Shown: positions 1 to 11,318 of the stretch, piece by piece
How positions within the stretch are numbered: position 1 is the first letter of the stretch
How the letters are laid out: every line of letters starts with the position of its first letter
Assembly (NCBI GenBank): GCA_014843695.1
Contig: CM026393.1
Coordinates: forward strand, 3,008,615 to 3,072,614
Length of the DNA: 64,000 bases
Reading direction: 5' to 3'
From: Archivesica marissinica
Taxonomy: Eukaryota; Mollusca; Bivalvia; Venerida; Vesicomyidae
Notes under the pieces: generated by a model
What the model was told of the DNA's origin: nothing
The model's database searches: none
The model's input: only the letters and a program-made list of their open reading frames with translations
Program-made: the position numbers and the translations under genes

Positions 1-35
1 TCGAGTGATTAATATAAGTTGTAAAAATCACGGAG
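1..35 (+). repeat. SINE family C, 3' tail fragment
   Basis: The first bases match the tail shared by the family C SINEs of this window (a TCGAGTGATTAATATAAGTTG-like segment). Only the tail is present because the window starts inside the element. Its tRNA-like head would lie outside. Confidence 0.55.
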
Positions 36-696
36 CACAATTTTTAGCGATTCTTGAGAAATGTTAAATTTTGACTTGGAAAATTGTGTTTTTCACGTGC
101 GCAGTATACATCGGAACTCAGTTTTCCCCCCGATTTTCGTGCCAAATCGTGGGTGCGCATTATACACGATAGCGCACTATACATAGCTAAATACGGTATT
201 GTATCAGTAAGACCTTAATTTGGCATTTGTATGTTGTCCATAATAGGTTGTTTCATAAGGTGATGGCACATTTTTCATATAAATACATTTTATTGCAATC
301 AGTTTCTTTTTAACACTTTCAATAAAATTTGATGATTCGACATCCACGTGCAGGTTGTGTTGGGAACATTTTGTCCAAGTCTGTTGTAATATTTTTGTTA
401 TCGGAATGATCTCCACAGTTCAACTGTTTGGAGGTGTCCACCAGTGGTGTCCTTTTCTGAAATGAAATATTTAAATTTGATTAACAAGTGTTATGCTGTA
501 GATAAACAATCTGTATGTGTTAGAGTTAGACTGGACATGTTGTAGAGGATGGGGAAGTTAGTCATCAAGTAATTCATACATTGCTGTGTTGTGTTTCTTG
601 GAATTGGAGTGTTTTCTTGAGTGGATTAATGCATGTGTAAAGTGGTATAAACTATTTAGAGGTTTGGAACTTAAATAAAGGAGATGTTATTGGCAT
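36..696. other. AT-rich intergenic stretch, nothing recognised
   Basis: No convincing open frame, RNA gene or repeat was seen on either strand. Short open frames here have no recognisable motif. Confidence 0.5.
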
Positions 697-1025
697 TTTA
701 GGTAGGCATGATAATATATTTACTTTGAACATAAATAGCATGACATCCATTTTAGGTAGGCATGATAATATATTTACTTTGAACATAAATAGCATGACAT
801 CCATTTTAGGTAGGCATGATAATATATTTACTTTGAACATAAATAGCATGACATCCATTTTAGGTAGGCATGATAATATATTTACTTTGAACATAAATAG
901 CATGACATCCATTTTAGGTAGGCATGATAATATATTTACTTTGAACATAAATAGCATGACATCCATTTTAGGTAGGCATGATAATATATTTACTTTGAAC
1001 ATAAATAGCATGACATCTATTTTTG
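697..1025. repeat. Minisatellite, 54-bp unit, about 6 copies
   Basis: A 54-bp unit containing AGGTAGGCATGATAATATAT and CATAAATAGCATGACATCC is repeated head to tail with almost no divergence. The period is a multiple of three and lacks stops in two frames, which produces false open frames on both strands. Confidence 0.97.
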
Positions 1026-1033
1026 GAACATCT

Positions 1034-1342
1034 TAACCCGTAACCTGCCAATCACAGCTAAACTCGCACAAAACTAGACAGCACAAAACGTGATCAGCCT
1101 CAAGACCCGCTCTATGTTGTTTGCTATTCGGATAATGGAGCTGAAACACTTGGCTGTATAGCAAACAACATAAATCCTGATTAGACGCAGCTGATCTGGA
1201 TCTATGTTGTTTGCACATTCCATCCAGTTTTTTTCGGCGGTTAAGATTATAACAGAATGGGAAACATATGGCCAGTGACACATGAAATTTGATATATCTG
1301 GTCTAAATCCTGACAATTTCAACTCAATATGTTTCCATTAAA
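1034..1342. repeat. Dispersed-repeat-like segment with hairpin
   Basis: A 14-bp perfect inverted repeat, TATGTTGTTTGCTA at 1113-1126 and its complement at 1159-1172, can form a hairpin. A third copy of the arm lies at 1202. It looks like a relic of a short inverted-repeat element. The ends were not defined. Confidence 0.45.
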
Positions 1343-1732
1343 TTTTGAGATAGACTTGTATTGACACACACAGACAGATGGTTTTGAGATAGACTTGTAT
1401 TGACACACACAGACAGATGGTTTTGAGATAGACTTGTATTGACACACAGACAGATGGTTTTGAGATAGACTTGTATTGACACACACATACAGATGGTTTT
1501 GAGATAGACTTGTATTGACACACCCAGGCAGATGGTTTTGAGATAGACTTGTATTGACACACACAGACAGATGGTTTTGAGATAGACTTGTATTGACACA
1601 CACAGACAGATGGTTTTGAGATAGACTTGTATTGACACACAGACAGATGGTTTTGAGATAGACTTGTATTGACACACACAGACAGATGGTTTTGAGATAG
1701 ACTTGTATTGACACACATAGACAGATGGTTTT
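1343..1732. repeat. Minisatellite, 39-bp unit, about 10 copies
   Basis: The unit is GTTTTGAGATAGACTTGTAT followed by TGACACACACAGACAGATG. Some copies are 37 bp through loss of one CA step, so the array also slips at a dinucleotide level. Confidence 0.96.
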
Positions 1733-1945
1733 GAAAAAACTTTTTAAACGTCCCGCCAACATTAATGACATTCTATCATATGTAATTTTGCTAACTTATG
1801 ATATCAGTAATATCTTACTATAAATGCATAATTATATATAACATTAGAAATTCCTATTGTCCACATCATCAACATTAGTTTATATCATGATTTGACCAAA
1901 TATTGTAAAATTAATTTAAATGATACTTTTCTAACAGTGTTAGGG

Positions 1946-2080
1946 AATGAATCGCGAGATAATAGTTTCCATTGGGGTATGAACTACATCGGGTGTGTTT
2001 AACATTCGGCCTCCATGGTAACGTTAAACACACCCAATGTAGTTCATACCCCATTGGAAACTATTAACTCTCGATTCATT
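1946..2080. repeat. Foldback (hairpin) element, about 58-bp arms
   Basis: The left arm begins AATGAATCG and runs through ATAGTTTCCATTGGGGTATG and GGGTGTGTTTAAC. The right arm is its near-perfect reverse complement, ending CGATTCATT. A loop of about 20 bases separates them. The structure fits a foldback MITE. No target duplication was seen. Confidence 0.8.
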
Positions 2081-2604
2081 ACTTATATTTACATTAATTA
2101 TTCTGTTCAATGAGACAAAGAAATAAAAAATATATCACAATTTCCAATTAAACGGCATTTAGTCTAAATTTGCGACTTATCGTGTGTCGGGGATCTGATA
2201 ATTAGATTATCGTTAGAACAACGTAATCTCTAGACACTCCTTTTCTCGCGACAAACGCTTCCACTGCGATTGCGCATGCTCGTAATATGGAGTGCACATG
2301 TCAGCTGCATATCATTAGTTGGAAACCCTCATACGAAAGTGTGTACAATCAGGGCACATACGTTCATCGAAGTGATGTAAATATATGAGCTTGGAAGCAT
2401 TTACAATATTTGATATAGAAATTGAAGCTGCGTAGTTTTAACTAATAATCCCTTCAAACTATACAGTAATGTTCGATAGGAGGGGAAAATGTGCCAATTT
2501 AGTTTAATTTAAACATTTTCTTCACATTTTTGGATTGCGTTGGTTATATGATCAAAATGATACATTGTACGTAATAACATTATATACAGATACAAATTTA
2601 GGGT
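2081..2604. other. Intergenic stretch, nothing recognised
   Basis: AT-rich sequence with no gene or repeat that I can support. Confidence 0.45.
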
Positions 2605-2782
2605 ATACAAATATATTGTAGCTCGATTGCGAAACAAGTTCTTACAACTTATATTAATCATTCTCGATACCTCAATCCTGATGGAATCCAACGCCATGAG
2701 GGAGAGAGAATGTGGAATTTAAATGCCTTGCCTAAAGGTACAGTTGTAACGGCTACTGCTGGGCGCAAATTCTTGGACACTC
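2605..2782 (-). repeat. SINE family C copy, reverse orientation
   Basis: Read on the - strand it contains the family C body (GCCGTTACAACTGTACCTTT-like, GGCAAGGCATTTAAATTCCA) and then the tail TTAATATAAGTTGTAAGAAC and AGCTACAATATA. The tRNA-like head is degenerate or missing. Confidence 0.8.
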
Positions 2783-2810
2783 TTGGCATTGGTAGATTTC
2801 TCCCATAATC

Positions 2811-3092
2811 CTAGCACTCCCTCTTAGACCAACCCAACTTCAATATCTTTTCAATTTCTCCTTCCACGCCACTAAATGTTGATAAAACCTGGTATGGAGC
2901 CTCATTGCAAATAGTACCGTAATCATTTATGTATAACACGCACGTTTTTTCATCCAAAACCGTATCCAAAGTCGTCAGTGTCTCATTCCTTCCAGGACTC
3001 AAAATGACAAATGTGACCCGCCATATCAAAATCAGTCGTAAGTCGGGAGTCGGGATTATCGTAAGGCAGATAATTACATTATAAGTCAACAA
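2811..3092 (-). CDS. Possible terminal exon of an unrecognised - strand gene
   Basis: An open frame of 93 codons ends at a stop at the left edge. The last 60 residues look protein-like in composition: TTLDTVLDEKTCVLYINDYG, then VEGEIEKILKLGW, then KREC at the C-terminus. The upstream part (about 2990-3092) is low quality and may be intron. No clean splice acceptor was found and I do not recognise the family. It may be a last exon of a divergently transcribed neighbour, or chance. Confidence 0.3.
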   Translation of the reverse strand: MLTYNVIICLTIIPTPDLRLILIWRVTFVILSPGRNETLTTLDTVLDEKTCVLYINDYGTICNEAPYQVLSTFSGVEGEIEKILKLGWSKREC

Positions 3093-5138
3093 AATGGTAT
3101 TTTAACATTTTTCAGATTATTGTATAATGGCATTTTATAATCATTTATCTTTATAATAAATGTGATAGAAGCACGTATTTGTGTAATTTAAGGCATTAAA
3201 AACACATTTTAATTAGCTTGGTGTTAATTGCCATTGTTATTAATCGCAGTGAAACAAAAGATCTAAGCCGGGTAGGCGGTGTTTTCCGATGGCCTTCAAT
3301 AATACTGTCCCGCGGTTTGGCCCCATGTATTTGGTACCGAAATAAACTAGAGATGACGTATTTTCAGCTGATGCTATTTTTGAAGTAAGATCTAATATGC
3401 TTCCAACTAATAAAACGGCTTTAAATCGATCGAATGTTTTCAAAAATCTCTTTGGTTGCGACGTAAACGTGATTCCCACTCATCCATTGGCCGATAAACA
3501 CCGCGAGATCTGCAAGTGCGCAGCTGTTCCTATGTTCACAGACGATTGAATAGAAACAAAACGATTTTCGTTGTGATTTCATGGCGATTATTCATTATAT
3601 AGCTTAATATTTAGATTTATTTCGATGCAAATATATAGGTAAATGGTAAACCTAGACAAGTGTTACAGTCATTCGGTCATCCGATCATGTTTACATAATC
3701 TTCAAACTATGTCATCATTTCACCGATCAAGTATTGCCATTTTCATAAAGGACCTCAATTATCAAATAATTCTCATTATACAAAACTGTAAATGTGTGAT
3801 CATATACCGCTAATTTACAAGTTTGTTTTGTTTTGATTGCAATTTATGATGGGAATATGCCTCCAGCACATGTACACAGCTGTTTTGACTGTGAATCGAT
3901 TGTTTCGCCAAACGATAGCGTATATCAGAGCCAAAAAAATGTAACCAGTCAAAGATACAATGAACACAGACTGTGTATCGATTTTTCTTTAACTGGAAAG
4001 CACCGTCGTCAATGGTAAATAAAACCAGTCGAGTATGAAAGGTTAAAATATGGCACAAACGTTATTTATGCCAATTTTTTGTGCAATTTTCTGAAAATCG
4101 CCAAATTGAAATTTTAGGAGCCATTTCTATCACAAAATCGCCTTGTGGCGATTGACAGCGTGGCCCCTGAATGAAACACTGCTACTTTGTAGGCCTACTA
4201 TGATCCAATTAACAGGATTATATAACAGCAGGTGTCCACTTATGCCCTAGGCACTGTCAGATCAGACTAATCAAAGCAATATACAGGGGCCATAAAACTA
4301 GGATATCTACACAGACATGGAGATTGCTACATGTACTCTGAAAAGTCAGAATAATCCTTTCAGGATATATTGGTTTAAGTAAATACAATTTAAGTCAATA
4401 AAAAATATTTTTAAATTTATTTTTATTATTATTTATTATTATTATTGTATTTATACTAGAACAGCTGAACCACTATGTATACTACAAAGTTCAGCAAAGT
4501 GGCATTTTAAAGAATGGACATTTACCTTTAATTTGATACCAAACAGGACTAGTTGTGTCATGTGGAACAAAAAACATATTGGTTGCTATGGTGTTTTGAT
4601 TTCACTGCGTCTCCAAATTTTGTTAAAATAAGTCAGAATTTCTGAAAATCTTTGACAGCCGTTTTCTCGGAATATTAATCGTGCGAAGTCCATTATTCAA
4701 ATGGTCATAACTTTGGATTGAAACGAGCTACATGAATTGTACTGATATCACTAGAAAGCTTATACTTATACCTATATGATGGTATAGTTAACTCATTATT
4801 TATTTTTTCCGACTTAAGACTGATTTTGTCATGGTGTATTGCAACAAAGGGAAATAACTGTTTCATAATATTATTCTTTAAGTCCTGTTCGTGCCATACT
4901 TGTGTGATTCCATATTTCATGTCAATGAGATATGAAATGAAAATGTGTAGTCCTGTATGGCACCATATAGCATGAGGGCCTTAACTTCGGGAAGGGCCGT
5001 AACTAATGTTGCTAGAACTTATGGCACGACCCATTTGCCTTTATTTAATTTGTTTTGTTTTCACATGTATAAGATAAGATAATTGTTTATTATAGTGACT
5101 TGTGTTTTCCAACATATTTACAACATATATTCAGTATA
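3093..5138. other. Intergenic stretch with scattered weak repeat relics
   Basis: No gene can be supported. An open frame of 79 codons on the - strand (3240-3479) has no motif I recognise. The segment 4060-4180, with repeated CGCCAAAT-like words, resembles interiors of CAGGG-ended elements elsewhere in the window. The 5' exon(s) of the gene that starts showing at 5536 may lie here or outside the window, but I could not place them. Confidence 0.4.
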
Positions 5139-5333
5139 CAGTCAAACCTGTCTTAAGCAGCCAGCCAAGGGAGTCAGAGAAGGTGGCTGCTTAGCACAGG
5201 TGGCTGCTTAGCACAGGTGGCTGCTTAATAGAGGTCAAATATATAATAAAACAACCAATTGGGAATCTGGAAACTGGCTGCTTAATACAGGTTGGCTGTT
5301 TAATGGAGGTGGCCACTAACACAGGTTTGACTG
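5139..5333. mobile_element. Mariner-type MITE with TA target duplication
   Basis: The terminal inverted repeats are CAGTCAAACCTGT and ACAGGTTTGACTG. A TA dinucleotide flanks both ends, the hallmark of Tc1/mariner insertion. The interior repeats the words GGCTGCTTAGCACAGGTGGC. There is no coding capacity. A second copy lies at 25570-25744 and a worn fragment at 6695-6790. Confidence 0.85.
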
Positions 5334-5535
5334 TAATGTGAAATTTTAACACCCGGCACAACGGGCCTATTAGTCGCCTATTTTAACAGTTTTAAAGGGC
5401 GTGTATATGCATATATTATATATATGTAAAACGAATCGAGCAATAAAATATGATTAAACTAAAATATAACATGAAGTCAGTAGTACCCTTAACTCCCAAC
5501 TTAACAGCAACAATAACAGCCAAACTGCATTTCAG

Positions 5536-5696
5536 GTACCGGTATATTATATTTCATCGACGGATGAGGAAGGCTTTCCTACAGAAAAGGTATTCATACT
5601 AAATTCCACCATGAAGAGTGATCCAGAAGAATTGCCTAAAATCTGCATTCAGTCACAGGAAAGGCGAAAACATAGATATAAACACAGGCATACAAG
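5536..5696 (+). CDS. SLF2-like gene, upstream coding exon
   Basis: This exon is bounded by a good acceptor (AACTGCATTTCAG) and a donor (ACAAG then GTATTT). It encodes about 53 residues beginning VPVYYISSTDEEGFPTEK and ending in a basic run, RRKHRYKHRHT. It ends in phase 2 with AG. The next exon starts with C, making an intact Ser codon, and this phase match is the main evidence that the two are spliced. It starts in phase 0, so at least one earlier exon should exist. The first methionine was not located. The segment is probably disordered and nuclear. I infer no function for it alone. Confidence 0.65.
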
Positions 5697-5861
5697 GTAT
5701 TTCTGAGTTATTTTCCTCGGATATATTAAAGTCGTGTTGTCTCTCATACACCTTTCTCATCTTCGAAGATAGAGTATGTTTTAGCGCAGTGTCAAAATTG
5801 GGGGAACACCGCAAGTTTTGTTTACAATTCCCGAAAAAAATGTCCTGTATGCTGTACGATC

Positions 5862-6181
5862 AAGGTAGGGTGCAGTGTGTCACGGATTGCAAGGTAGGGT
5901 GCAGTGGGTCACGGATTGCAAGGTAGGGTGCAGTGGGTCACGGATTGCAAGGTAGGGTGCAGTGGGTCACGGATTGCAAGGTAGGGTGCAGTGGGTCACG
6001 GATTGCAAGGTAGGGTGCAGTGGGTCACGGATTGCAAGGTAGGGTGCAGTGTGTCACGGATTGCAAGGTAGGGTGCAGTGGGTCACGGATTGCAAGGTAG
6101 GGTGCAGTGGGTCACGGATTGCAAGGTAGGGTGCAGTGTGTCACGGATTGCAAGGTAGGGTGCAGTGGGTCACGGATTGCT
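5862..6181. repeat. Minisatellite, 29-bp unit, 11 copies (intronic)
   Basis: The unit is AAGGTAGGGTGCAGTGGGTC followed by ACGGATTGC. The only variation is GGGTC versus GTGTC. The array lies in the intron between the exons at 5536 and 7145. The AAGGTAGGG word resembles a splice donor and occurs in every unit. Confidence 0.97.
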
Positions 6182-6292
6182 GCACTTTGACTTTGCGGAA
6201 GGTGGTATTACGGAATGAACAGTGTCAATATGGCTAGTAGTGGTGGTGTGTTAGTGGGCACCTGCATTATTGATTCTATCACTTCATGCTAA

Positions 6293-6533
6293 TTAACCCA
6301 TTCAACACCAAGTAACTCACATGGACTGGTCCATGATATTCATAAACCAATAAATGAATCAGAAAATCACATTTGGACAAGTTCATTTATCAAAATGGGT
6401 AATTATGTCTAAAAATAGTCATATCACTGGCAAAAAGTGCAGATCCTGATGAGACGGCTCGTCACGAGCCGGCTCATCTGGATCTACACTTTTTGTAAGC
6501 CTATTTAGAGGTCTGTGGTGTTGAAAGGGTTAA
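6293..6533. mobile_element. TTAA-flanked MITE, copy 1
   Basis: The ends are TTAACCCATTCAACACCA and TGGTGTTGAAAGGGTTAA, with TTAA at both borders as in piggyBac or Kolobok insertions. The centre contains a palindrome around GAGACGGCTCGTCACGAGCC. There is no coding capacity. It forms an inverted pair with the copy at 6815. Confidence 0.85.
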
Positions 6534-6694
6534 AGCAAAATGCTAGTGTGATTTGAAGCTACCGAGAGCATTTAACCGCGTAATCGTCCCAGCTCTAGAA
6601 TTAACCAGAGATGTACATTCATGTATTCATGACCCGGTGAATTGACTAAATCTACGTGATTCACAAGCACATTCAATTTCACCAATCATTAACG

Positions 6695-6790
6695 GTGTAA
6701 CCTGTCTTAAGCATGTCCATGGAAATACAGAAAGTGACTTCTTAGCACAGGTTGCTGTTTAATAGGGATCAAATATGCAATAAAATGCTA
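6695..6790. mobile_element. Worn fragment of the TA-flanked MITE
   Basis: It shares CCTGTCTTAAGCA, CTTAGCACAGGTTGCTG and TTTAATAGGGATCAAATAT with the element at 5139-5333. It lacks the right end. Confidence 0.6.
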
Positions 6791-6814
6791 GATTGCCTCT
6801 TTTTCTTCTTTTGT

Positions 6815-7056
6815 TTAACCCTTTCAACACCACAGACCTCTAAATTGGCTTACAAAAAAGTGTAGATCCAGATGAGCCAGCTCGTGACGAGCCGTCTCAT
6901 CAGGATCTGCACTTTTTGCCAGTGATATGACTATTTTTAGACATAATTACCCATTTTGATAAATGACCTTGTCCAAATGTGATTTTCTGATTCATTTATT
7001 GGTTTATGAATATCATGGACCAGTCCATGTAAGTTACTTGGTGTTGAATGGGTTAA
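6815..7056. mobile_element. TTAA-flanked MITE, copy 2, inverted relative to copy 1
   Basis: This is the near-identical reverse complement of 6293-6533, again bordered by TTAA. The two copies are 281 bp apart in the same intron, so the pre-mRNA could fold into a stem of about 240 bp. Confidence 0.85.
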
Positions 7057-7144
7057 GTTTATTTAGCGTCGCTAACGGTATCCCATTTGAACAATGGGCA
7101 GTTCACCTAACAACACCTTTTTTTTATATATCTCAATTACATAG

Positions 7145-7275
7145 CCACAACTATGACAACAACCATCACAGATCAGACACCAAGGAGTCAGACTCAAGCA
7201 AACATGTCAGCCAGACCCTGATTGATGATCCGCCTCACATACCGCCATTGCCAGACCCCAGTCTCTGCTTTCCAG
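7145..7275 (+). CDS. SLF2-like gene, second visible coding exon
   Basis: The acceptor follows a long pyrimidine tract (CTTTTTTTTATATATCTC) and ends CATAG. The donor TTTCCAG then GTGAGT is near consensus. It encodes about 43 residues rich in His, Asp and Ser, starting HNYDNNHHRSDTKESDSS and ending PPLPDPSLCFP. It starts with one base that completes a Ser codon from the previous exon and ends in phase 1 with G. The next exon supplies AA, making a Glu codon. These two phase matches make a chance pair of splice sites unlikely. The following intron is 9.5 kb and holds three minisatellites and a Harbinger element. Confidence 0.75.
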
Positions 7276-7387
7276 GTGAGTTATCAAGGCTTACACTATT
7301 ACCGTCTTACGGTATTTAGGACAGCAGATATGTAAGTACCATATAGGTCTCTATAGGCTCAATTGTGTCTTATCAGCGAGATCTGTG

Positions 7388-7445
7388 ACAATGGATGATG
7401 ATTGAGCTTATTTACCCTCGCCGCCAGCGAACCATGTGGGCGATC
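7388..7445 (-). repeat. SINE tail fragment (GCGAGGGTAAATAAGCTC type)
   Basis: The - strand carries TGGCGGCGAGGGTAAATAAG and CTCAATCATCATC. The same tail appears on the + strand at 62515-62575. Only the 3' part is present. Confidence 0.6.
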
Positions 7446-7730
7446 TGTGACTAATAATGACTCTTGATTTAAGTAATAAATATCTGTTGATTGACAGGTA
7501 TTAGGTAATAAATTCCCTGTTGATTGGCAGGTGTTAGATAATAAATACTTCTTGATTGACAGGTGTTAGGTAATATATAATATTCTGTTCTCACATTTCC
7601 TCATGTCAGCAATTTATCCCTATCAGCATAATGCTCTGCTTTTAGACTGATGATTTGAATCAGGTGTGATAAGGTATTATTTTATTCTAAATATGGCAAT
7701 ATCCATGCAATTCGACACCCCCTAACTACA

Positions 7731-7990
7731 GGCGGATCTGTAGTCTAGTGGTAACACATTGGACTGGTAATCCAGGGATCGCAGGTTCGATCCCCGTCTG
7801 ACCCTAATAAAATTAAGTCTTTCAGATGGGACTTTAAACCGAGGTCTCGTGTCGATGCTGTCATGTATCATTGCACTATCCTCCAAAAATCTAAAATGAC
7901 TAATCACTTCAGGAGACATCGCTCTTCAGGAGGCGTCGCTCATATGGGGCAAACGGTAGCGACGATAAATATGCGTAAAACACACACACA
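7731..7990 (+). repeat. SINE family A, near full length
   Basis: A tRNA-like head shows A and B boxes (TAGTCTAGTGGTAACAC and GGTTCGATCCC). It is followed by the body (CTTTCAGATGGGACTTTAAAC, CACTATCCTCCAAAAATC) and the tail AGCGACGATAAATATGCGTA then AAACACACACAC. Five or more other copies occur in the window. The tRNA-like head lies within the repeat, so this is not called as a tRNA gene. Confidence 0.9.
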
Positions 7991-8356
7991 CTCTATTATT
8001 TGGAGTGACCAGGTACTGTATAGCGCATTATATCTGCAGTGCCAAATGTTAGCGTTTTATATTGGCGATGTCTTAAATTGGCGCATTTCTTCTTTTCCCG
8101 CCAAATTTAAACCCAAGACTCGGCAAGAAAAACGCGAAATTAAAACCTTTACACCTTGCGTCGCTGTATTGAAAATAACCCTACCATAATCACACGTCAA
8201 TTGTCCTGCTTTAAATATTTGTTAGACCCGAGATGATTTTCGCTCACCTTCGACACGTGAAACTCAAAATTGTAAATTATAAAAGTAATAACAATACAAA
8301 CCAATGCAAACAAATAATTTTATTTTTCACACGTTTACGACAATTGATGTGGACAT
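7991..8356. other. Intron sequence, nothing recognised
   Basis: No exon or repeat was seen here. Confidence 0.45.
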
Positions 8357-8703
8357 GCGAACATCAACTATCAAACCACTGCATGCACAATGGCTAGTCA
8401 GTGCTGCGAACATCAGCTATCAAACCACTGCATGCACAATGGCTAGTCAGTGCTGCGAACATCAGCTATCAAACCACTGCATGCACAATGGCTAGTCAGT
8501 GCTGCGAACATCAGCTATCAAACCACTGCATGCACAATGGCTAGTCAGTGCTGCGAACATCAGCTATCAAACCACTGCATGCACAATGGCTAGTCAGTGC
8601 TGCGAACATCAGCTATCAAACCACTGCATGCACAATGGCTAGTCAGTGCTGCGAACATCAGCTATCAAACCACTGCATGCACAATGGCTAGTCAGTGCTG
8701 CGA
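8357..8703. repeat. Minisatellite, 49-bp unit, 7 copies (intronic)
   Basis: The unit is GCGAACATCAGCTATCAAAC, CACTGCATGCACAATGGCTA and GTCAGTGCT, almost identical in all copies. Confidence 0.97.
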
Positions 8704-9249
8704 TGTTTGTGTGGTGTAGTGCTGCGAACAATTTATCAACAAAACCCGAGATTATAATCGATTCATTTGCATTCATCTGGGATTTAGATATAACCACAAA
8801 ATTGACCTCCATTTTGAAAATTACTACGCATTTGCTTTCATGTCGTAAATATTGACGGTAAGTTAAGATGCAATACATTGGCGAGGTTTAGATTTGGCAG
8901 AATCGTTACTGACGCCAATATAGCCAAAATAAAACCTCCGCCAATAAATCTACTTATACAGTATCATACCATGCTTCATACATCACCCTCATGCAGCCAG
9001 ATCTTTGATTACTTTCAACAATTGAGACATACACACATGGCGATTGCATGAACTGAAGGTGAGTTGGTGGGGTTTTGTAATATCATGTTCTACTATAATC
9101 AAAGTTCCATTTCAAAGTTGAGAAACTTTATTGATAAGACAGCAAGAGAAATTGTGTATCTGGTACACAGTTTGTAATGTTGTTTTGGATATTACTATTG
9201 CGAATTTGCGAGTATGCTGTTCTATAGGTCTGTAATTACTGAATATGAT
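8704..9249. other. Intron sequence, nothing recognised
   Basis: A stretch between two minisatellites without features that I can support. Confidence 0.45.
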
Positions 9250-10429
9250 GATGTCCAACTCTGCTTCATTGTTATCTTGGATGCTTCAGATGTCCAACTC
9301 TGCTTCATTGTTATCTTGGATGCTTCAGATGATATCCAACTCTGCTTCATTGTTCTCTTGGATGCTTCAGATGATATCCAACTCTGCTTCATTGTTCTCT
9401 TGGATGCTTCAGATGTCCAACTCTGCTTCATTGTTCTCTTGGATGATTCAGATGTCCAACTCTGCTTCATTGTTCTCTTGGATGCTTCAGATATCCAACT
9501 CTGCTTCATTGTTTTCTTGGATGCTTCAGATGTCCAACTCTGCTTCATTGTTCTCTTGGATGCTTCAGATGTCCAACTCTGCTTCATTGTTATCTTGGAT
9601 GCTTCAGATGTCCAACTCTGCCTCATTGTTCTCTTGGATGCTTCAGATGTCCAACTCTGCTTCATTGTTCTCTTGGATCCTTCAGATGTCCAACTCTGCT
9701 TCATTGTTATCTTGGATTCTTCAGATGTCCAATTGGATGCTTCAGATGTCCAACTCTGCTTCATTGTTATCGTGGATGCTTCAGATGTCCAACTCTGCTT
9801 CATTGTTCTCTTGGATCCTTCAGATGTCCAACTCTGCTTCATTGTTCTCTTGGATCCTTCAGATGTCCAACTCTGCTTCATTGTTCTCTTGGATGCTTCA
9901 GATGTACAACTCTATTTCATTGTTATTTTGGATTCTTCAGATATCCAACTCTGCTTCATTGTTATCTTGGATTCTTCAGATATCCAACTTGATTCTTCAG
10001 ATATCCAACTCTGCTTCATTGTTATCTTGGATTCTTCAGATATCCAACTCTGCTTCATTGTTATCTTGGATTCTTCAGATATCCAACTCTGCTTCATTGT
10101 TATCTTGGATTCTTCAGATGTCCAACTCTGCTTCATTGTTCTCTTGGATGCTTCAGATGTCCAACTCTGCTTCATTGTTATCTTGGATGCTTCAGATGTC
10201 CAACTCTGCTTCATTGTTCTCTTGGATGCTTCAGATGTCCAACTCTGCTTCATTGTTCTCTTGGATGCTTCAGATGTCCAACTCTGCTTCATTGTTCTCT
10301 TGGATGCTTCAGATGTCCAACTCTGCTTCATTGTTATCTTGGATTCTTCAGATATCCAACTCTGCTTCATTGTTCTCTTGGATGCTTCAGATATCCAACT
10401 CTGCTTCATTGTTCTCTTGGATGCTTCAC
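9250..10429. repeat. Minisatellite, 39-bp unit, about 30 copies
   Basis: The unit is GATGTCCAACTCTGCTTCAT, TGTTCTCTTG and GATGCTTCA. Variants swap GTCC/ATCC, TTCTC/TTATC and GCTTCA/TTCTTCA. Some units are 42 bp, and two are shortened to about 21 bp. The period is a multiple of three, so 420-codon open frames appear on both strands. I regard these as artefacts. The array is cut at its right end by the element that starts at 10430. Confidence 0.97.
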
Positions 10430-11318
10430 GGCCCCGTTTTATCAACAATGTCAGTCGCAAGTCAGTCTTATCTTAAGACGGCTACTTGCGACGTTTCCTG
10501 CGACAATCGTACGACCGTTTTATCAACACGGTTGTAAGTCTTCGGTCGCAGCTAAGATTTTCTTTCGTCGTACGACCTTAAAAACAGTGACACAGTCCGA
10601 TATGTAAACTTCCGGTGCACGCATCTTCGCGCGCAAATGTCAACATCGGACATGTTTAAAACACGGCGCCCCTGTATATATTATTCATAACTTCTTTATT
10701 TCTTGGAATATGTTAATATTTCTTATATCGAATTAAACCTTACGCGCAGGCCTCTCCAGACATGAAATCTATATTAAATCCAATATGACGTAGTTGGTCA
10801 AATCCGTAGAAGAGATTTTTTAACATGCCGGTATTGGAAAGGAAAACACGGCCCCACTAAATCGTCCTTGTTACTGTGAATGTATAATCTATTTCAGTAT
10901 AACTGGTATGTTTCCATCGTGCAACAATATTTTTAAATCTGATACGTTGTTTTCATATATTGAATTGTTAAACATTTCAGACTTTTTATTATACTTTAAA
11001 TAACTTATACATCGTTTTTGCGTAAATGCAAAACAGTGCTCCCACCCCAAAACTTCTTTGCTAATAGGATTATGTTGTTAAATATTATTTCATTTTCAAG
11101 GGTATGTTCCAGATTTGTGTCTGTAAATAATGTTGAGGCAATTGAATAGGGCCTATGGTATTTACATGTTACTACAATATATAGTGATGTAAATACTGAA
11201 TACACAATTTTGTATCAGCATGTCTTTTTATAACGGCGATTCTAGCATATATAATATACAAGCTGTCATACATTAGTCGTATATATCTAAGTGACGAGAT
11301 TAATAGATCAAATACAGA

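Noticed and set aside
3240..3479. 79-codon - strand frame (starting MGITFTSQPKRFLKTFDRFK).
   Set aside because: No family pattern, no supporting splice sites and no repeat relation. Length is within chance for this composition, so it was left out of the gene list.
7731..7805. tRNA-like sequences with A and B boxes here and at 62592, 28479, 14518 and 63460.
   Set aside because: Each continues into a SINE body shared with other copies, and stems are imperfect. They are tRNA-derived SINE heads, not tRNA genes.
9214..10537. Open frames of 420-430 codons with a 13-residue repeat.
   Set aside because: The 39-bp minisatellite is open in forward and reverse frames. It has no signal for translation and lies in an intron.
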